Source of the DNA: DATNIB01 sp035604685
Lineage (GTDB): Bacteria > Actinomycetota > Acidimicrobiia > Acidimicrobiales > RAAP-2
NCBI GenBank assembly: GCA_035604685.1
Contig: DATNIB010000059.1
Coordinates: 1 to 56,456 of the forward strand
DNA: 56,456 nucleotides
Direction: 5' to 3'
Shown: positions 15,063 to 26,275 of the stretch, in pieces
Position numbering within the stretch: the stretch's first letter is position 1
Layout of the letters: each line of letters begins with the position of its first letter
The notes under the pieces: generated by a model
Told to the model about the DNA's origin: nothing
The model's database searches: none
What the model saw: only the letters and a program-made list of their open reading frames with translations
Program-made: the position numbers and the translations under genes

Positions 15063-16723
15063 CCGCGTCGCCCGCCGGTCGGAAACCCGTGGCCGGCGCG
15101 TCGCCCGGACCCTTCGACGTGCTGGTGCTCGGGAGCGGGGTCGCCGGCCTGTCGGCCGCCGTCCGCATGGCGGGCGGGCGCGGCGGGGCGGGGCTGGCGG
15201 TCGGCGTCCTCACCAAGGGGGAGCTCTCCCAGACGGCCACCCGTTGGGCGCAGGGGGGCGTGGCCGCCGTTCTCGGCGGGGACGAGGACTCGACCGACCT
15301 CCACCTGGCCGACACGCTGGCCGCCGGCGCCGGCCTCTGCGACGTGGACGCCGTGCGGGTCCTGGTCGACGAGGGGCCGCTGCGGGTCCACGAGCTGATC
15401 GCCCTCGGCGCGGACTTCGACCGGGAGGCGTCGGGCAGGCTGGCGCTCGCCCGCGAAGGCGGGCACTCCCGCCCGCGGGTCGTCCACGCGGGTGGCGCCG
15501 CCACCGGCGCCGAGGTCGAGCGGGCGCTGGTCGACGCCACCCGGGACTCGGTCAGCGAGCTGCTCGAGCGTTGGTTCGCGCTCGAGCTGTTGATCGAGGA
15601 CGGCCGGTGCTGCGGGGTGCTGGCCCTGGCGCCGGACGGGGCGCTCGTCGAGGTGCGGGCCACCAACGTGGTGCTGGCCACCGGTGGCGTCGGTCAGCTC
15701 TTCTCGATCACCACCAACCCGACCGGGGCGACCGGTGACGGGGTGGCCATGGCGTTGCGCGCGGGCGTGCCGGTCGCCGACGTCGAGTTCGTGCAGTTCC
15801 ACCCGACCGCTCTGCACCACCCGGCCATGCCGCGCCCGTTGCTCTCCGAAGCGCTGCGCGGTCACGGGGCGCGCCTGCGCGACGCTCACGGCGCCTCGTT
15901 CGTCGACGAGCTGGCGCCCCGCGATGTCGTGAGCCGGGCCATGGCCGAACGCATGGCGGACCAGGGCGTGGAGCACCTGTGGCTGGACGCGACCGGGCTC
16001 GAGCAGTTCGCCGAGCGGTTCCCCACGATCGCGGCGTCCCTCGAGGGGATCGGGCTCGACCCGGCGACCGACTGGTTGCCGATCGCGCCGGCTGCCCATC
16101 ACCTGTCGGGGGGCGTGCTCACTGATCTCTTCGGGGCGACGGCGCTGCCCGGGTTGTGGGCGGCCGGGGAGGCCGCCTGCACCGGCGTGCACGGCGCCAA
16201 CCGCCTGGCCTCCAACTCCCTCCTGGAAGGCATGGTGTTCGGGGCGCGCCTCGCCGAACGGATCGCCTCGGGCGCGAGCGGCCCGTCGGCGACCGGGGTG
16301 CTGCGGGCGCTCACCGGCGATGCCGACCCCATCGGCTGTCGGCCGCTCAGGGTGCCCGCGTCCCGCGCGCCGGTCGGGGCGCCCGCCGCCGGGCGCGACG
16401 ACGACCTCGACAAGCTGCGCGACCGCCTGCAACGGGCCATGACGGCGGGGGCCGGCGTGGTGCGGACTGCCGAGTCACTGCGGGGCGCCAGCGCGGTCGT
16501 CGACGAGGTGGCCGAGGCGCTCACCTCGTTCTCCGGCGCGCCGGCCGCGGAGCTGGCCAACCTCGTCGTGGTCGCCCGGGCCATCCTGGCCGCCGCCACC
16601 GCGCGCACCGAGAGCCGCGGCGCCCACACCCGCGCCGATTTCCTGGCGACCGATCCCAGCTGGCGCTGCCGGCTCGTCCAGGCCGACGAGCGCTGGCTGG
16701 CCGAGCTCGCCCCTTCGTCGTGA
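15059..16723 (+). CDS. nadB: L-aspartate oxidase
   Basis: 554 residues, ATGA overlap with panC. FAD dinucleotide site 'VLVLGSGVAGLSAAVRMAGG' near 20-39, the NadB-type 'TRWAQGGVAAVLGGDEDS' near 60-78, 'VQFHPTAL' and 'ELAPRDVVSRAMAERM' (active-site Arg/His region), and 'GLWAAGEAACTGVHGANRLASN' near the end of the flavin domain. It oxidises L-aspartate to iminoaspartate, the first step of de novo NAD synthesis. nadA, the quinolinate synthase gene, is not in the window, although nadC follows. Confidence 0.95.
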   Translation: MTASPAGRKPVAGASPGPFDVLVLGSGVAGLSAAVRMAGGRGGAGLAVGVLTKGELSQTATRWAQGGVAAVLGGDEDSTDLHLADTLAAGAGLCDVDAVRVLVDEGPLRVHELIALGADFDREASGRLALAREGGHSRPRVVHAGGAATGAEVERALVDATRDSVSELLERWFALELLIEDGRCCGVLALAPDGALVEVRATNVVLATGGVGQLFSITTNPTGATGDGVAMALRAGVPVADVEFVQFHPTALHHPAMPRPLLSEALRGHGARLRDAHGASFVDELAPRDVVSRAMAERMADQGVEHLWLDATGLEQFAERFPTIAASLEGIGLDPATDWLPIAPAAHHLSGGVLTDLFGATALPGLWAAGEAACTGVHGANRLASNSLLEGMVFGARLAERIASGASGPSATGVLRALTGDADPIGCRPLRVPASRAPVGAPAAGRDDDLDKLRDRLQRAMTAGAGVVRTAESLRGASAVVDEVAEALTSFSGAPAAELANLVVVARAILAAATARTESRGAHTRADFLATDPSWRCRLVQADERWLAELAPSS

Positions 16724-16736
16724 TGGGATCCACTTG

Positions 16737-17627
16737 ATGGGAGACGAGAGCAGCGACCTGCACCCGCCGTGGGGGGCCGTGCGCGCGGCGGTCCGGCGCG
16801 CCCTGGCCGAGGATCTGCTCCCGCTCGGGGACCTGACCGGCTCGCTCGTGCCCGAGGACGCCACCGGCGCCCTCGTGTTGGTGGCCCGTCAGCCGGGCGT
16901 GCTGGCCGGCCGGCGGTGCGCGGACGAGACCCTGACGCAGGTGGGCGGCTGCGCGGTCGTGACCTGGCGGCTGGCCGAGGGATCGGCCGTGGCCCAGGGG
17001 GAGCCGGTGGCGGACCTGGCGGGGTCCCTGCGCGGGCTGCTGGCGGCCGAGCGCACGCTCCTCAACTTCGTCGGCCACCTCTCGGGCGTGGCGACGGCGA
17101 CCCGCCGCCTCGTCGACGCCGTGCACGCCGTCAATCCGGCGGTCCGGGTCCTCGACACGCGCAAGACGACGCCGGGGCTCCGGGCCCTGGAGAAGGCGGC
17201 CGTCCGGGCCGGGGGTGGCCACAACCACCGCGCCAGCCTGTCCGACGCCGTCTTGGTGAAGGACAACCATCTCGGGGCGCTGAGCATCACCGACGCGGTC
17301 CTGACCGCCCGGGACCGCTGGCCGGGCCGCCTGGTCGAGGTCGAGTGCGACCGCCTCGACCAGGTCGAAGAGGCATGCCGCGCCGGGGCCACGGCGGTCC
17401 TGCTCGACAACATGACCCCCGAGGAGATCGCCCGCTGCGTGGCGCTCGTGCGCGCGTCGGGGGAGCCCCGTCCACTGGTCGAGGTGTCGGGTGGGGTCAC
17501 GCTGCACACGGCCGCCTCGCTGGCCGCGGCCGGTCCGGACTGTATCTCGTCGGGCGCCCTCACCCACTCGGCCCCGGCGCTCGACTTCGGCCTCGACCTC
17601 TCACCCGCCGGCGCCGCGCGAGGCTGA
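16737..17627 (+). CDS. nadC: Nicotinate-nucleotide (quinolinate) pyrophosphorylase
   Basis: 296 residues from the ATG at 16737 (a TTG lies one codon earlier). Family blocks: 'ALAEDLLPLGDLTG' near 20-35, 'AERTLLNFVGHLSGVAT', 'LDTRKTTPGLRALEK' near 140, 'HNHRASLSDAVLVKDNH' near 163-179, 'DNMTPEEI' and 'VEVSGGVT'. It makes nicotinate mononucleotide from quinolinate and PRPP. It follows nadB by 13 bp and precedes coaX by 3 bp, so NAD and CoA genes are co-transcribed. Confidence 0.95.
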   Translation: MGDESSDLHPPWGAVRAAVRRALAEDLLPLGDLTGSLVPEDATGALVLVARQPGVLAGRRCADETLTQVGGCAVVTWRLAEGSAVAQGEPVADLAGSLRGLLAAERTLLNFVGHLSGVATATRRLVDAVHAVNPAVRVLDTRKTTPGLRALEKAAVRAGGGHNHRASLSDAVLVKDNHLGALSITDAVLTARDRWPGRLVEVECDRLDQVEEACRAGATAVLLDNMTPEEIARCVALVRASGEPRPLVEVSGGVTLHTAASLAAAGPDCISSGALTHSAPALDFGLDLSPAGAARG

Positions 17628-17630
17628 CGC

Positions 17631-18485
17631 ATGCTCCTCGCCATCGACGCCGGCAACACCGAGACGGTCGTCGGGCTGTTCGCGCTCACCGACGCCCAGC
17701 GCGAAGCGGTCACCAACGCGGACGGCGGCGTCGGGATCGGGGCCGAGGCGCACCCCTTCCACGGCCTCACCCACCACTGGCGCCTGTCGTCGGTGCCCGA
17801 CCGCACGGCCGACGAGCACGCGGTGCTCCTCACCCAGCTGCTCGATCTCGAGGGCCTCGACGTCGCCGAGACCGTCACCGGGATCGCCGTGTGCTCGTCG
17901 GTGCCCGAGCTCACGACCACGTTGCGCCAGATGGCGGCCCGCTGGTTGTCGGACCGGCCGTGCGTGATCCTCGGGCCCGGCACGAAGAGCGGCATGCCGA
18001 TCCTCTACGACAACCCCCGCGAGGTGGGCCCCGACCGCGTGGCCGACGCCGTCGGCGCCTTCGACCTGTTCGGCGGCCCGTGCATCGTGGTCGACCTGGG
18101 CACGGCCACCACGTTCGAGGTGATCTCGGCGGCCGGGGAGTACCTGGGGGGCGCGATCATGCCGGGGATCGCGGTCGGCCTCGACGCCCTCTACCAGCAG
18201 GCCGCGGCGCTGCGGCGGGTGGAGCTCGTCGAGCCGCGGGGCGTGATCGGGCGGACGACCGCCGAGTCGATCCAGTCGGGCGCCCTCTACGGCTCGGGCG
18301 CGCTGGTCGACGGGATGTGCCGCCTGCTGCAGTCCGAGCTGCGCACCGACGCCACGACCGTGGCGACCGGTGGGCTGGCCGAGCTCATCGCCCCCTACGC
18401 GCAGGCCATCGAGCACGTGGAGCCGTGGCTCACCCTGCACGGGCTGCGGATCGTCTATGAACGCAACGTGGGCGGCACCAAGTGA
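17631..18485 (+). CDS. coaX: Type III pantothenate kinase
   Basis: 284 residues. ASKHA-fold signatures: 'LLAIDAGNTETVVGLFAL' at 2-19 (phosphate-1), 'GPDRVADAVGAF' near 127-138 (pantothenate contact), 'CIVVDLGTATTFEVI' near 145-159 (phosphate-2), and 'GGAIMPGIAVGLDAL'. It phosphorylates pantothenate in CoA synthesis, using the product of the PanC fusion upstream. Type III kinases are feedback-insensitive and need a monovalent cation. GTGA overlap couples it to lysS, an order familiar from mycobacteria. Confidence 0.95.
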   Translation: MLLAIDAGNTETVVGLFALTDAQREAVTNADGGVGIGAEAHPFHGLTHHWRLSSVPDRTADEHAVLLTQLLDLEGLDVAETVTGIAVCSSVPELTTTLRQMAARWLSDRPCVILGPGTKSGMPILYDNPREVGPDRVADAVGAFDLFGGPCIVVDLGTATTFEVISAAGEYLGGAIMPGIAVGLDALYQQAAALRRVELVEPRGVIGRTTAESIQSGALYGSGALVDGMCRLLQSELRTDATTVATGGLAELIAPYAQAIEHVEPWLTLHGLRIVYERNVGGTK

Positions 18486-19927
18486 GCGGGGAGCCGGACG
18501 AAGCCCCCCGCCGGGGCGGGGGAAAGACCCAGCCCTACCGGTACGAACGGACCATGTCGGCGGCCGAGGTGGTCGAGCGGTTCGGCGCGCTCTCGCCTGG
18601 GGAGGAGTCCGGCGCCGAAGTGTCGGTGGCCGGGCGGGTGCTGCTCAGCCGCCCGCAGGGTCGGCTCGCCTTCTCCGAGCTGCGCGACTCGTCGGGGGCC
18701 ATCCAGCTGTTCGCCCTGGCCGACTCGACCGAGGACTTCGAGGAGTTCAGCCGGCTCAACCTGGGCGACTGGATCGGCGCACGGGGCGAGGTCGTGCGGA
18801 CCAAGCGCGGCGAGCTCTCGGTCAAGGTGACCCACTGGGAGCTCCTGGCCGCCACGCGGCGGGGCTTCGGAGACAAGTGGCGCGGGGTGACCGACGTCGA
18901 GACCCGCTACCGCCAGCGCGAGGTCGATCTGTGGGCCAACCCGAGGAGCCGCCAGATCCAGCTCAACCGCAGCCGGCTGGTGCGGCGCCTGCGCGAGCGC
19001 CTGTGGGATCTCGACTTCATCGAGGTCGAGACGCCGATCCTGCACCCCATCCCCGGCGGCGCGATGGCGAGGCCGTTCGTCACCCACCACAACGCGCTCG
19101 ACATGGACCTGTACCTGCGCATCGCGCCCGAGCTCTATCTGAAGCGGCTCATCGTGGGCGGCTTCGAGAAGGTGTTCGAGATCGGCCGGCTGTTCCGCAA
19201 CGAGGGCATCTCGCCGTTCCACAACCCCGAGTTCACGACCGTCGAGCTGTACCAGGCCTATGCCGACTACGGCGACCTCATGGTCCTCTTCGAGAACCTG
19301 GTGGCCGGCCTCGCCCGAGACATTGTGGGCACCACGACCCTCACCTACCAGGACCGGCCGCTCGACCTCACGCCCCCCTGGCGCCGCGCCACCATGGCGG
19401 AGCTGGTGGCGGAGGCGACGGGCCACGAGCTCACCGTGCACACCGAGCGCGACGTCTTGCGCAAGCACCTGGCGGCCGCCGGCGCGCCGCCACCGCCCGA
19501 GGAGTGGGGTCCGGGGAAGCTGCTGGCCGAGATCTACGAGAAGACGGCCGAGGGAGGGATCTGGGACCCGACCTTCGTCTATGACTACCCGGCCGAGATC
19601 TCGCCGCTGGCCCGGCGACACCGCAAGGACCCCGACCTGGTCGAGCGGTTCGAGCCGGTGGTGGTCGGCCACGAGATCGGGAACGCCTTCAGCGAGCTGA
19701 CCGACCCCGACGATCAGCGCCAGCGCCTGGTGGAGCAGGCGCGGCGCGGCGCGGACGATCCCGACGAGACGATGGGCGTCGACGAGGACTTCCTGCGGGC
19801 CCTCGAGCACGGGCTCCCGCCGACCGGCGGCCTGGCCCTGTCGGTCGACCGGCTGGCCATGATCCTGTGCGACGTCCCCAACATCCGCGAGGTCATCGCG
19901 TTCCCGACGCTCCGTCCCGAGCGCTGA
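18482..19927 (+). CDS. lysS: Lysyl-tRNA synthetase (class II)
   Basis: 481 residues, GTG start. An N-terminal OB-fold anticodon-binding domain spans about residues 45-145 ('VAGRVLLSRPQGRLAFSELRD'). The class II catalytic core follows: motif 1 region 'LRERLWDLDFIEVETPIL', motif 2 'FEIGRLFRNEGISPFHNPEFT', and motif 3 'GGLALSVDRLAMIL' near the C-terminus. The motif 3 Arg (GxGxDR-type) is present as 'SVDR'. It charges tRNA-Lys and is the last gene of the run starting at panC; it is convergent with the polyprenyl synthase gene, with 33 bp between. Confidence 0.95.
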   Translation: MSGEPDEAPRRGGGKTQPYRYERTMSAAEVVERFGALSPGEESGAEVSVAGRVLLSRPQGRLAFSELRDSSGAIQLFALADSTEDFEEFSRLNLGDWIGARGEVVRTKRGELSVKVTHWELLAATRRGFGDKWRGVTDVETRYRQREVDLWANPRSRQIQLNRSRLVRRLRERLWDLDFIEVETPILHPIPGGAMARPFVTHHNALDMDLYLRIAPELYLKRLIVGGFEKVFEIGRLFRNEGISPFHNPEFTTVELYQAYADYGDLMVLFENLVAGLARDIVGTTTLTYQDRPLDLTPPWRRATMAELVAEATGHELTVHTERDVLRKHLAAAGAPPPPEEWGPGKLLAEIYEKTAEGGIWDPTFVYDYPAEISPLARRHRKDPDLVERFEPVVVGHEIGNAFSELTDPDDQRQRLVEQARRGADDPDETMGVDEDFLRALEHGLPPTGGLALSVDRLAMILCDVPNIREVIAFPTLRPER

Positions 19928-19960
19928 CGCCGGGGAGCCTGGGCCAGCCGGACCGGCCCG

Positions 19961-20944
19961 CTACTGGAACTGGCCGTCGAAGAGGGAGTCGGTGAGCGCG
20001 GCCAGCCCGCTCGCCAACCGCCGGGAACGGACGCCCGCGGTGGCCGCCGCGGCGTCGGCCGCGTACCGGCGGCCGAAGGCGACGGTGTCGGCGATGCCCG
20101 ACGAGGCGGCCACCATCGAGCGCGCCTTGTCCCGTTCGGGCTGGCCGAGGGCCTGACCGAGCAGGGTCGCCAGTTCGGGACCGACGTCGCGGTCCTCCAG
20201 GGCGCGCAGGACCGGGAGCGTATAGACCCCCTCGGCGAGGTCCTGTCCGGGCGGCTTGCCGAGCTCGTCCTCGCTCGACACCACGTCCATCACGTCGTCG
20301 CGCAGCTGAAAGACCATGCCGAAGCAGCGACCGAAGGCGGTCAGGGCCTCGACCTCTTCGGTGTCGCGCCCGCCAGTCAGCGCGCCGATGCGGCACGAGG
20401 TGGCCATGAGCGCCGCCGTCTTGCCGGCGATGGCGTCGAAGTACTGGTCGGCGGTGCGCGTGACCGAGAAGGCCGCGCGCACCTCGGCCACCTGGCCCTG
20501 GCAGAGCCGGCCGAGGGTCGTGGCCAGGAGCCCGGCGATCTCGGTGCCGAGGCCCGCCGCGATCTCGGCGGAGCGCGAGAGCAGGTAGTCGCCGGCCACG
20601 ATGGCCACGAGGTTGCCGAAGCGGCTGTTCACGCTCTCCACGCTGCGCCGCATGGTGGCCTCGTCGATCACGTCGTCGTGGTACAAGGAGGCGAGGTGGA
20701 CGAGCTCCACGGCGACCCCACCCAAGAGATCCGCCTCGCTGGCCGGATGTTCGCCCCCCGTGGCCGAGGCCAACGCCAGCAGTGGCCGCAGGCGCTTGCC
20801 CCCGGCCGCGATGAGATGGGTCGCCACCTCGTCTAGGAACGGGTCTCCGGCGCTCACTGAGCTCGTGAGCAGGGGTTCGATGCGCTCGAGGTCCCCTTCG
20901 AGCAAAGGAAGTCCGAGGACCGCCGCGGCATCCACCGTGAGCAC
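19961..20944 (-). CDS. Long-chain polyprenyl diphosphate synthase (trans-IPPS)
   Basis: 327 residues from a GTG. The two Asp-rich motifs are DDVID at 90-94 and DDVMD at 216-220; 'AGGKRLRPLL' at 47-56 binds IPP. The residues 4 and 5 before the first motif are small (Ser86, Ala85), which in this family allows long chains, so a menaquinone side-chain synthase (hepta- to nonaprenyl) is more likely than a C15/C20 enzyme. It has no menaquinone gene as neighbour. The 5' end is separated by about 150 bp from the divergent clpC. Confidence 0.88.
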   Translation of the reverse strand: MLTVDAAAVLGLPLLEGDLERIEPLLTSSVSAGDPFLDEVATHLIAAGGKRLRPLLALASATGGEHPASEADLLGGVAVELVHLASLYHDDVIDEATMRRSVESVNSRFGNLVAIVAGDYLLSRSAEIAAGLGTEIAGLLATTLGRLCQGQVAEVRAAFSVTRTADQYFDAIAGKTAALMATSCRIGALTGGRDTEEVEALTAFGRCFGMVFQLRDDVMDVVSSEDELGKPPGQDLAEGVYTLPVLRALEDRDVGPELATLLGQALGQPERDKARSMVAASSGIADTVAFGRRYAADAAAATAGVRSRRLASGLAALTDSLFDGQFQ

Positions 20945-21046
20945 GATAGGCGACGCCTGCGCACGAGGGACAGCCCACCCCCCGGCCCGATCGGCGAAAG
21001 TTTGGCCGCAATCGAGTCCGCGGCCGGTTCGGAGGGGTGCCCCGGG

Positions 21047-21052
21047 TACACT
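21047..21052 (+). promoter_or_regulatory. Putative -10 box of clpC
   Basis: TACACT about 41 bp before the clpC GTG, in the intergenic region shared with the divergent polyprenyl synthase gene. The -35 is poor. I could not identify a convincing ClgR, CtsR or SigR operator here. Confidence 0.35.
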
Positions 21053-21093
21053 TTGGTCCGGACTGGAGGACGAGCCGAAACCGGAGGCGGTCA

Positions 21094-23592
<2,499 letters not shown>

Positions 23593-23765
23593 ACCGCCCG
23601 GAGAGCGTCGCCGTGGACCCGGCCGGGGTCGCGCGGCGGTCATGTAAACTGGGTAGTCGCCATTTGCCGCAGAGGCATTGCCGGAGTGGCGGGCAATGAG
23701 GGCGTGCCGTTCGCGCTTGGGGACCGCCGGGGAGCCCACCCGGCACTACGACGCGAGGGAGTTGC

Positions 23766-24242
23766 GTGTTCAAAGTCGGTGACAAGGTCGTCTACCCGCA
23801 CCATGGCGCAGCGGTCGTCGAGAAGCGGGAAACCAAGGTGGCGTTCGGTGAGAAGCGGGAGTACCTGGTGCTCCGCCTCGCCTACGGCGACCTCACGCTC
23901 ATGGTCCCGGCGGACGCGACCGATGGCGTGGGGTTGCGCGAGGTCATCAACGACGAAGAGGTCGAAGAGGTCTTCGCCGTTCTGCGCAAGAAGGAAGCGC
24001 GGATGCCGACCAACTGGTCGCGCCGCTACAAGAACCACTCCGAGAAGCTCCGTTCGGGCGACATCTACCAGGTGGCCGAGGTCGTCCGGAACCTGTCCAT
24101 CCGCGACAAGGACAAGGGGCTGTCGGCCGGTGAGAAGCGCATGTTGTCCCGGGCGCGCCAGATCCTGGTGTCCGAGCTGACATTCGCCCTGGCAGTCGAT
24201 GAGGAGACGGCCGAGCAGCGCCTGAACGACGCGCTGCCCTGA
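23766..24242 (+). CDS. carD: CarD/CdnL-family RNA polymerase-binding regulator
   Basis: 158 residues from GTG. The N-terminal Tudor-like RNAP-interaction domain begins 'FKVGDKVVYPHHGAAVVE' and runs to about residue 70; the C-terminal helical DNA-binding domain includes 'NWSRRYKNHSEKLRSGDIYQVAEVVRNL' split over 80-110 with the conserved Trp that wedges into the upstream edge of the transcription bubble. CarD stabilises open complexes at rRNA and many housekeeping promoters. The carD-ispD-ispF order is characteristic of Actinobacteria. A 170-bp non-coding region with a TAAACT hexamer at 23645 precedes it. Confidence 0.95.
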   Translation: MFKVGDKVVYPHHGAAVVEKRETKVAFGEKREYLVLRLAYGDLTLMVPADATDGVGLREVINDEEVEEVFAVLRKKEARMPTNWSRRYKNHSEKLRSGDIYQVAEVVRNLSIRDKDKGLSAGEKRMLSRARQILVSELTFALAVDEETAEQRLNDALP

Positions 24243-24252
24243 TCCACCGCCA

Positions 24253-24918
24253 ATGCCCGGCGTGTGGGGGGTGGTCGTGGCCGGCGGTTCGGGCGAGCGG
24301 TTCGGGGCGCCCAAGCAGTTCGCATTGCTGGCCGGTCGACCGGTGCTCGAGTGGTCCGTGGCGGCCTGCCGCCCCACCTGCGTCCGCGTGGTCCTGGTGT
24401 TGCCCAAGGGTGACGACGCGTTGGCGGCCGAGACTCCGCCGTACGGGGCGGACGTCGTGGTGTCCGGCGGCGCCACCCGGGCCGCTTCGGTGCGGGCCGG
24501 CCTGGCCGCGGTTCCCGACGACGTCGACCTGGTGGTGGTGCACGACGCCGCGCGGCCGCTGGCGCCGCCCGCCCTCTTCGAGGCCGTGGTCGCGGCGCTG
24601 GCCGAGGGGGCAGGCGGCGCGGTCCCTGCACTCCCGGTGAGCGACACGCTGAAGCGGATGGACACCCCGTTCGCCGAAGGCCAGCCGATCGTGCTCGAGA
24701 CGATCGACCGCCGAGCACTGGTCGCGGTGCAGACGCCGCAGGCGTTCGTGGCCGCCGTGCTGCGGCGGGCGCACGCGACCGAGGAGGACGCGACCGACGA
24801 CGCCGCACTGGTCGAGGCCCTCGGCGCCACCGTGCGGGTGGTGCCGGGCGACCCCGGCAACCTGAAGCTGACGACGCCCGTCGACCTCGCGCTCGCCGAA
24901 CAGCTCTTGGTCCGGTGA
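24253..24918 (+). CDS. ispD: 2-C-methyl-D-erythritol 4-phosphate cytidylyltransferase
   Basis: 221 residues, 10 bp after carD. CTP-binding loop 'VVVAGGSGERFGAPKQFALL' near 7-26 with the catalytic Arg and Lys, 'GGATRAASVRAGL' near 76, 'VVVHDAARPL' near 96-105, and 'PGDPGNLKLTTPVDLALAE' at the end. It converts MEP to CDP-ME in the non-mevalonate isoprenoid pathway. ATG/TGA overlap with ispF gives a pair that provides precursors used, among others, by the polyprenyl synthase encoded just upstream. Confidence 0.95.
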   Translation: MPGVWGVVVAGGSGERFGAPKQFALLAGRPVLEWSVAACRPTCVRVVLVLPKGDDALAAETPPYGADVVVSGGATRAASVRAGLAAVPDDVDLVVVHDAARPLAPPALFEAVVAALAEGAGGAVPALPVSDTLKRMDTPFAEGQPIVLETIDRRALVAVQTPQAFVAAVLRRAHATEEDATDDAALVEALGATVRVVPGDPGNLKLTTPVDLALAEQLLVR

Positions 24919-25406
24919 GCACCCGCATCGGCCAGGGGTTCGACGCCCACGCCTTCTCCGAGGACCCGGATCGCCCGCTCGTTCTCGGCGGCGTGCACGT
25001 CGAAGCGGCCCGTGGGTTGGCCGGCCACAGCGACGCCGACGTGGTGGCGCACGCGCTGGCCGACGCGCTGCTCGGCGCGGCGGGCCTCGGCGATCTCGGG
25101 CAGCACTTCCCCGACACAGACCCGACCTGGTCCGGGGCGGACAGCATCGGCCTGCTGGTGGAGGTCGTGGGCCGGGTGGCCGCGGCCGGGTTCCGGCCCC
25201 TCAATGCCGACTGCACGGTTGTGGCCGAGGCCCCGCGGCTCTCCCGCCACCTCGCCGGCATGGCGCAGCGCCTGAGCGAGGCGCTCGGCGCACCCGTGTC
25301 GGTGAAGGCCACCTCGACGGACGGGTTGGGCGCGATCGGCCGCGCCGAGGGGATCGCGGCCCTCGCCGTGGTCCTCGTCAGCTCGACGAGCGACGACCGA
25401 CGGTGA
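24915..25406 (+). CDS. ispF: 2-C-methyl-D-erythritol 2,4-cyclodiphosphate synthase
   Basis: 163 residues from GTG. Zinc ligands Asp10 and His12 ('GFDAHAF') and the His of 'GHSDADVVAHALADALLGA' are present; 'GDLGQHFPDTDP' and 'KATSTDGLGAIGRAEG' are the conserved CMP/trimer contacts. It cyclises CDP-ME 2-phosphate to MEcPP. GTGA overlaps on both ends. In many actinobacteria cysS follows; here the methyltransferase gene follows directly. Confidence 0.95.
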   Translation: MSTRIGQGFDAHAFSEDPDRPLVLGGVHVEAARGLAGHSDADVVAHALADALLGAAGLGDLGQHFPDTDPTWSGADSIGLLVEVVGRVAAAGFRPLNADCTVVAEAPRLSRHLAGMAQRLSEALGAPVSVKATSTDGLGAIGRAEGIAALAVVLVSSTSDDRR

Positions 25407-26275
25407 GCCCTCCCCGCCCGCTTCGGCGTGCCGGACCGTCCCCCCGGCGGGCGGCCGCCCCCCGCCGCCCGGCGCCCGAGCCGGGCGCCCGGAGGGGGGG
25501 TCAGCCCCATCCGCTCGGCGGGGACCGCGTCGAGGGCCGCCGCGCCGTGCGGGAGCTCCTGGCGGCCGGCCGGCGTCCGGTCCGGCGGCTCCTCCTGGCC
25601 GAGGGGCTGGAACCCTCGGCCCAGCTCGACGAGATCGAGGCGCTGGCGCACCAGCGCAGGGTCCGGGTGGAGACCGTCGGCCGGCGCCGGCTCGAGGCCG
25701 AGGCCTTCACCGAGGCCCCCCAAGGGGTGCTGGCCATGGCCGCGCCGATCGAACCGGTCGACCTCGAGGCGCTGTGCGACCCCGCCGCCGGCCACGCCTT
25801 CCTCGTGGTGGTGGCCGGCGTCAGCGATCCGCGCAACCTGGGAGCCCTCCTGCGCAGCGCGGAGTGCGCCGGGGTGACCGGTGTCGTGCTCGCCCGGCAC
25901 CGGGCGGCGCACCTGTCGCCGGCGGCGGTGAAGGTGGCGGCCGGCGCGGTCGAGCACCTGTCCTTCTCGGTGGTCGGCGGGATCCCGGCAGCACTCTCGA
26001 CCCTGTCGGACCTGGGCGTGTGGACGCTCGGCCTGGCGGGCGAGGCCCCCCGCTCCCTGTTCGAGGTGTCGCTCGGCGAGGGCCCGGTGGCGGTCGTGGT
26101 GGGTGGGGAGGAGCGGGGGCTGGCGCCCCTCGTCCGCAAGCGTTGCGATCTGGTAGCCGCCATTCCCCACGGCGGGGTGCTGCCGTCCCTCAACGTGGCG
26201 GCGGCCACGGCCGTCGCCTGCTTCGAGGTGTCGCGCCAACGCGCCAGCCGTCGCCACGACGCGGTGACCCCGTGA
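25403..26275 (+). CDS. rlmB: TrmH/SpoU-family 2'-O-ribose methyltransferase (RlmB-like)
   Basis: 290 residues. The first 45 residues are an Arg/Pro-rich disordered extension. Residues about 45-110 are the SpoU substrate-binding domain ('GRRAVRELLAAGRRPVRRLLL'). The SPOUT knot domain has 'GVSDPRNLGALLRSAECAGVTG' (motif 1), 'VVVGGEERGL' (motif 2) and 'PSLNVAAATAVACFE' (motif 3). RlmB methylates G2251 of 23S rRNA; the exact nucleotide cannot be assigned from sequence. GTGA overlap with the next gene. Confidence 0.9.
   Translation: MSPPRPLRRAGPSPRRAAAPRRPAPEPGARRGGQPHPLGGDRVEGRRAVRELLAAGRRPVRRLLLAEGLEPSAQLDEIEALAHQRRVRVETVGRRRLEAEAFTEAPQGVLAMAAPIEPVDLEALCDPAAGHAFLVVVAGVSDPRNLGALLRSAECAGVTGVVLARHRAAHLSPAAVKVAAGAVEHLSFSVVGGIPAALSTLSDLGVWTLGLAGEAPRSLFEVSLGEGPVAVVVGGEERGLAPLVRKRCDLVAAIPHGGVLPSLNVAAATAVACFEVSRQRASRRHDAVTP

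Noticed and set aside
19928..19960. Bidirectional terminator between lysS and the polyprenyl synthase gene
   Set aside because: A GGGCC...GGCCC pairing exists, but the gap is 33 bp, the stem is short and T-runs are lacking on both sides.
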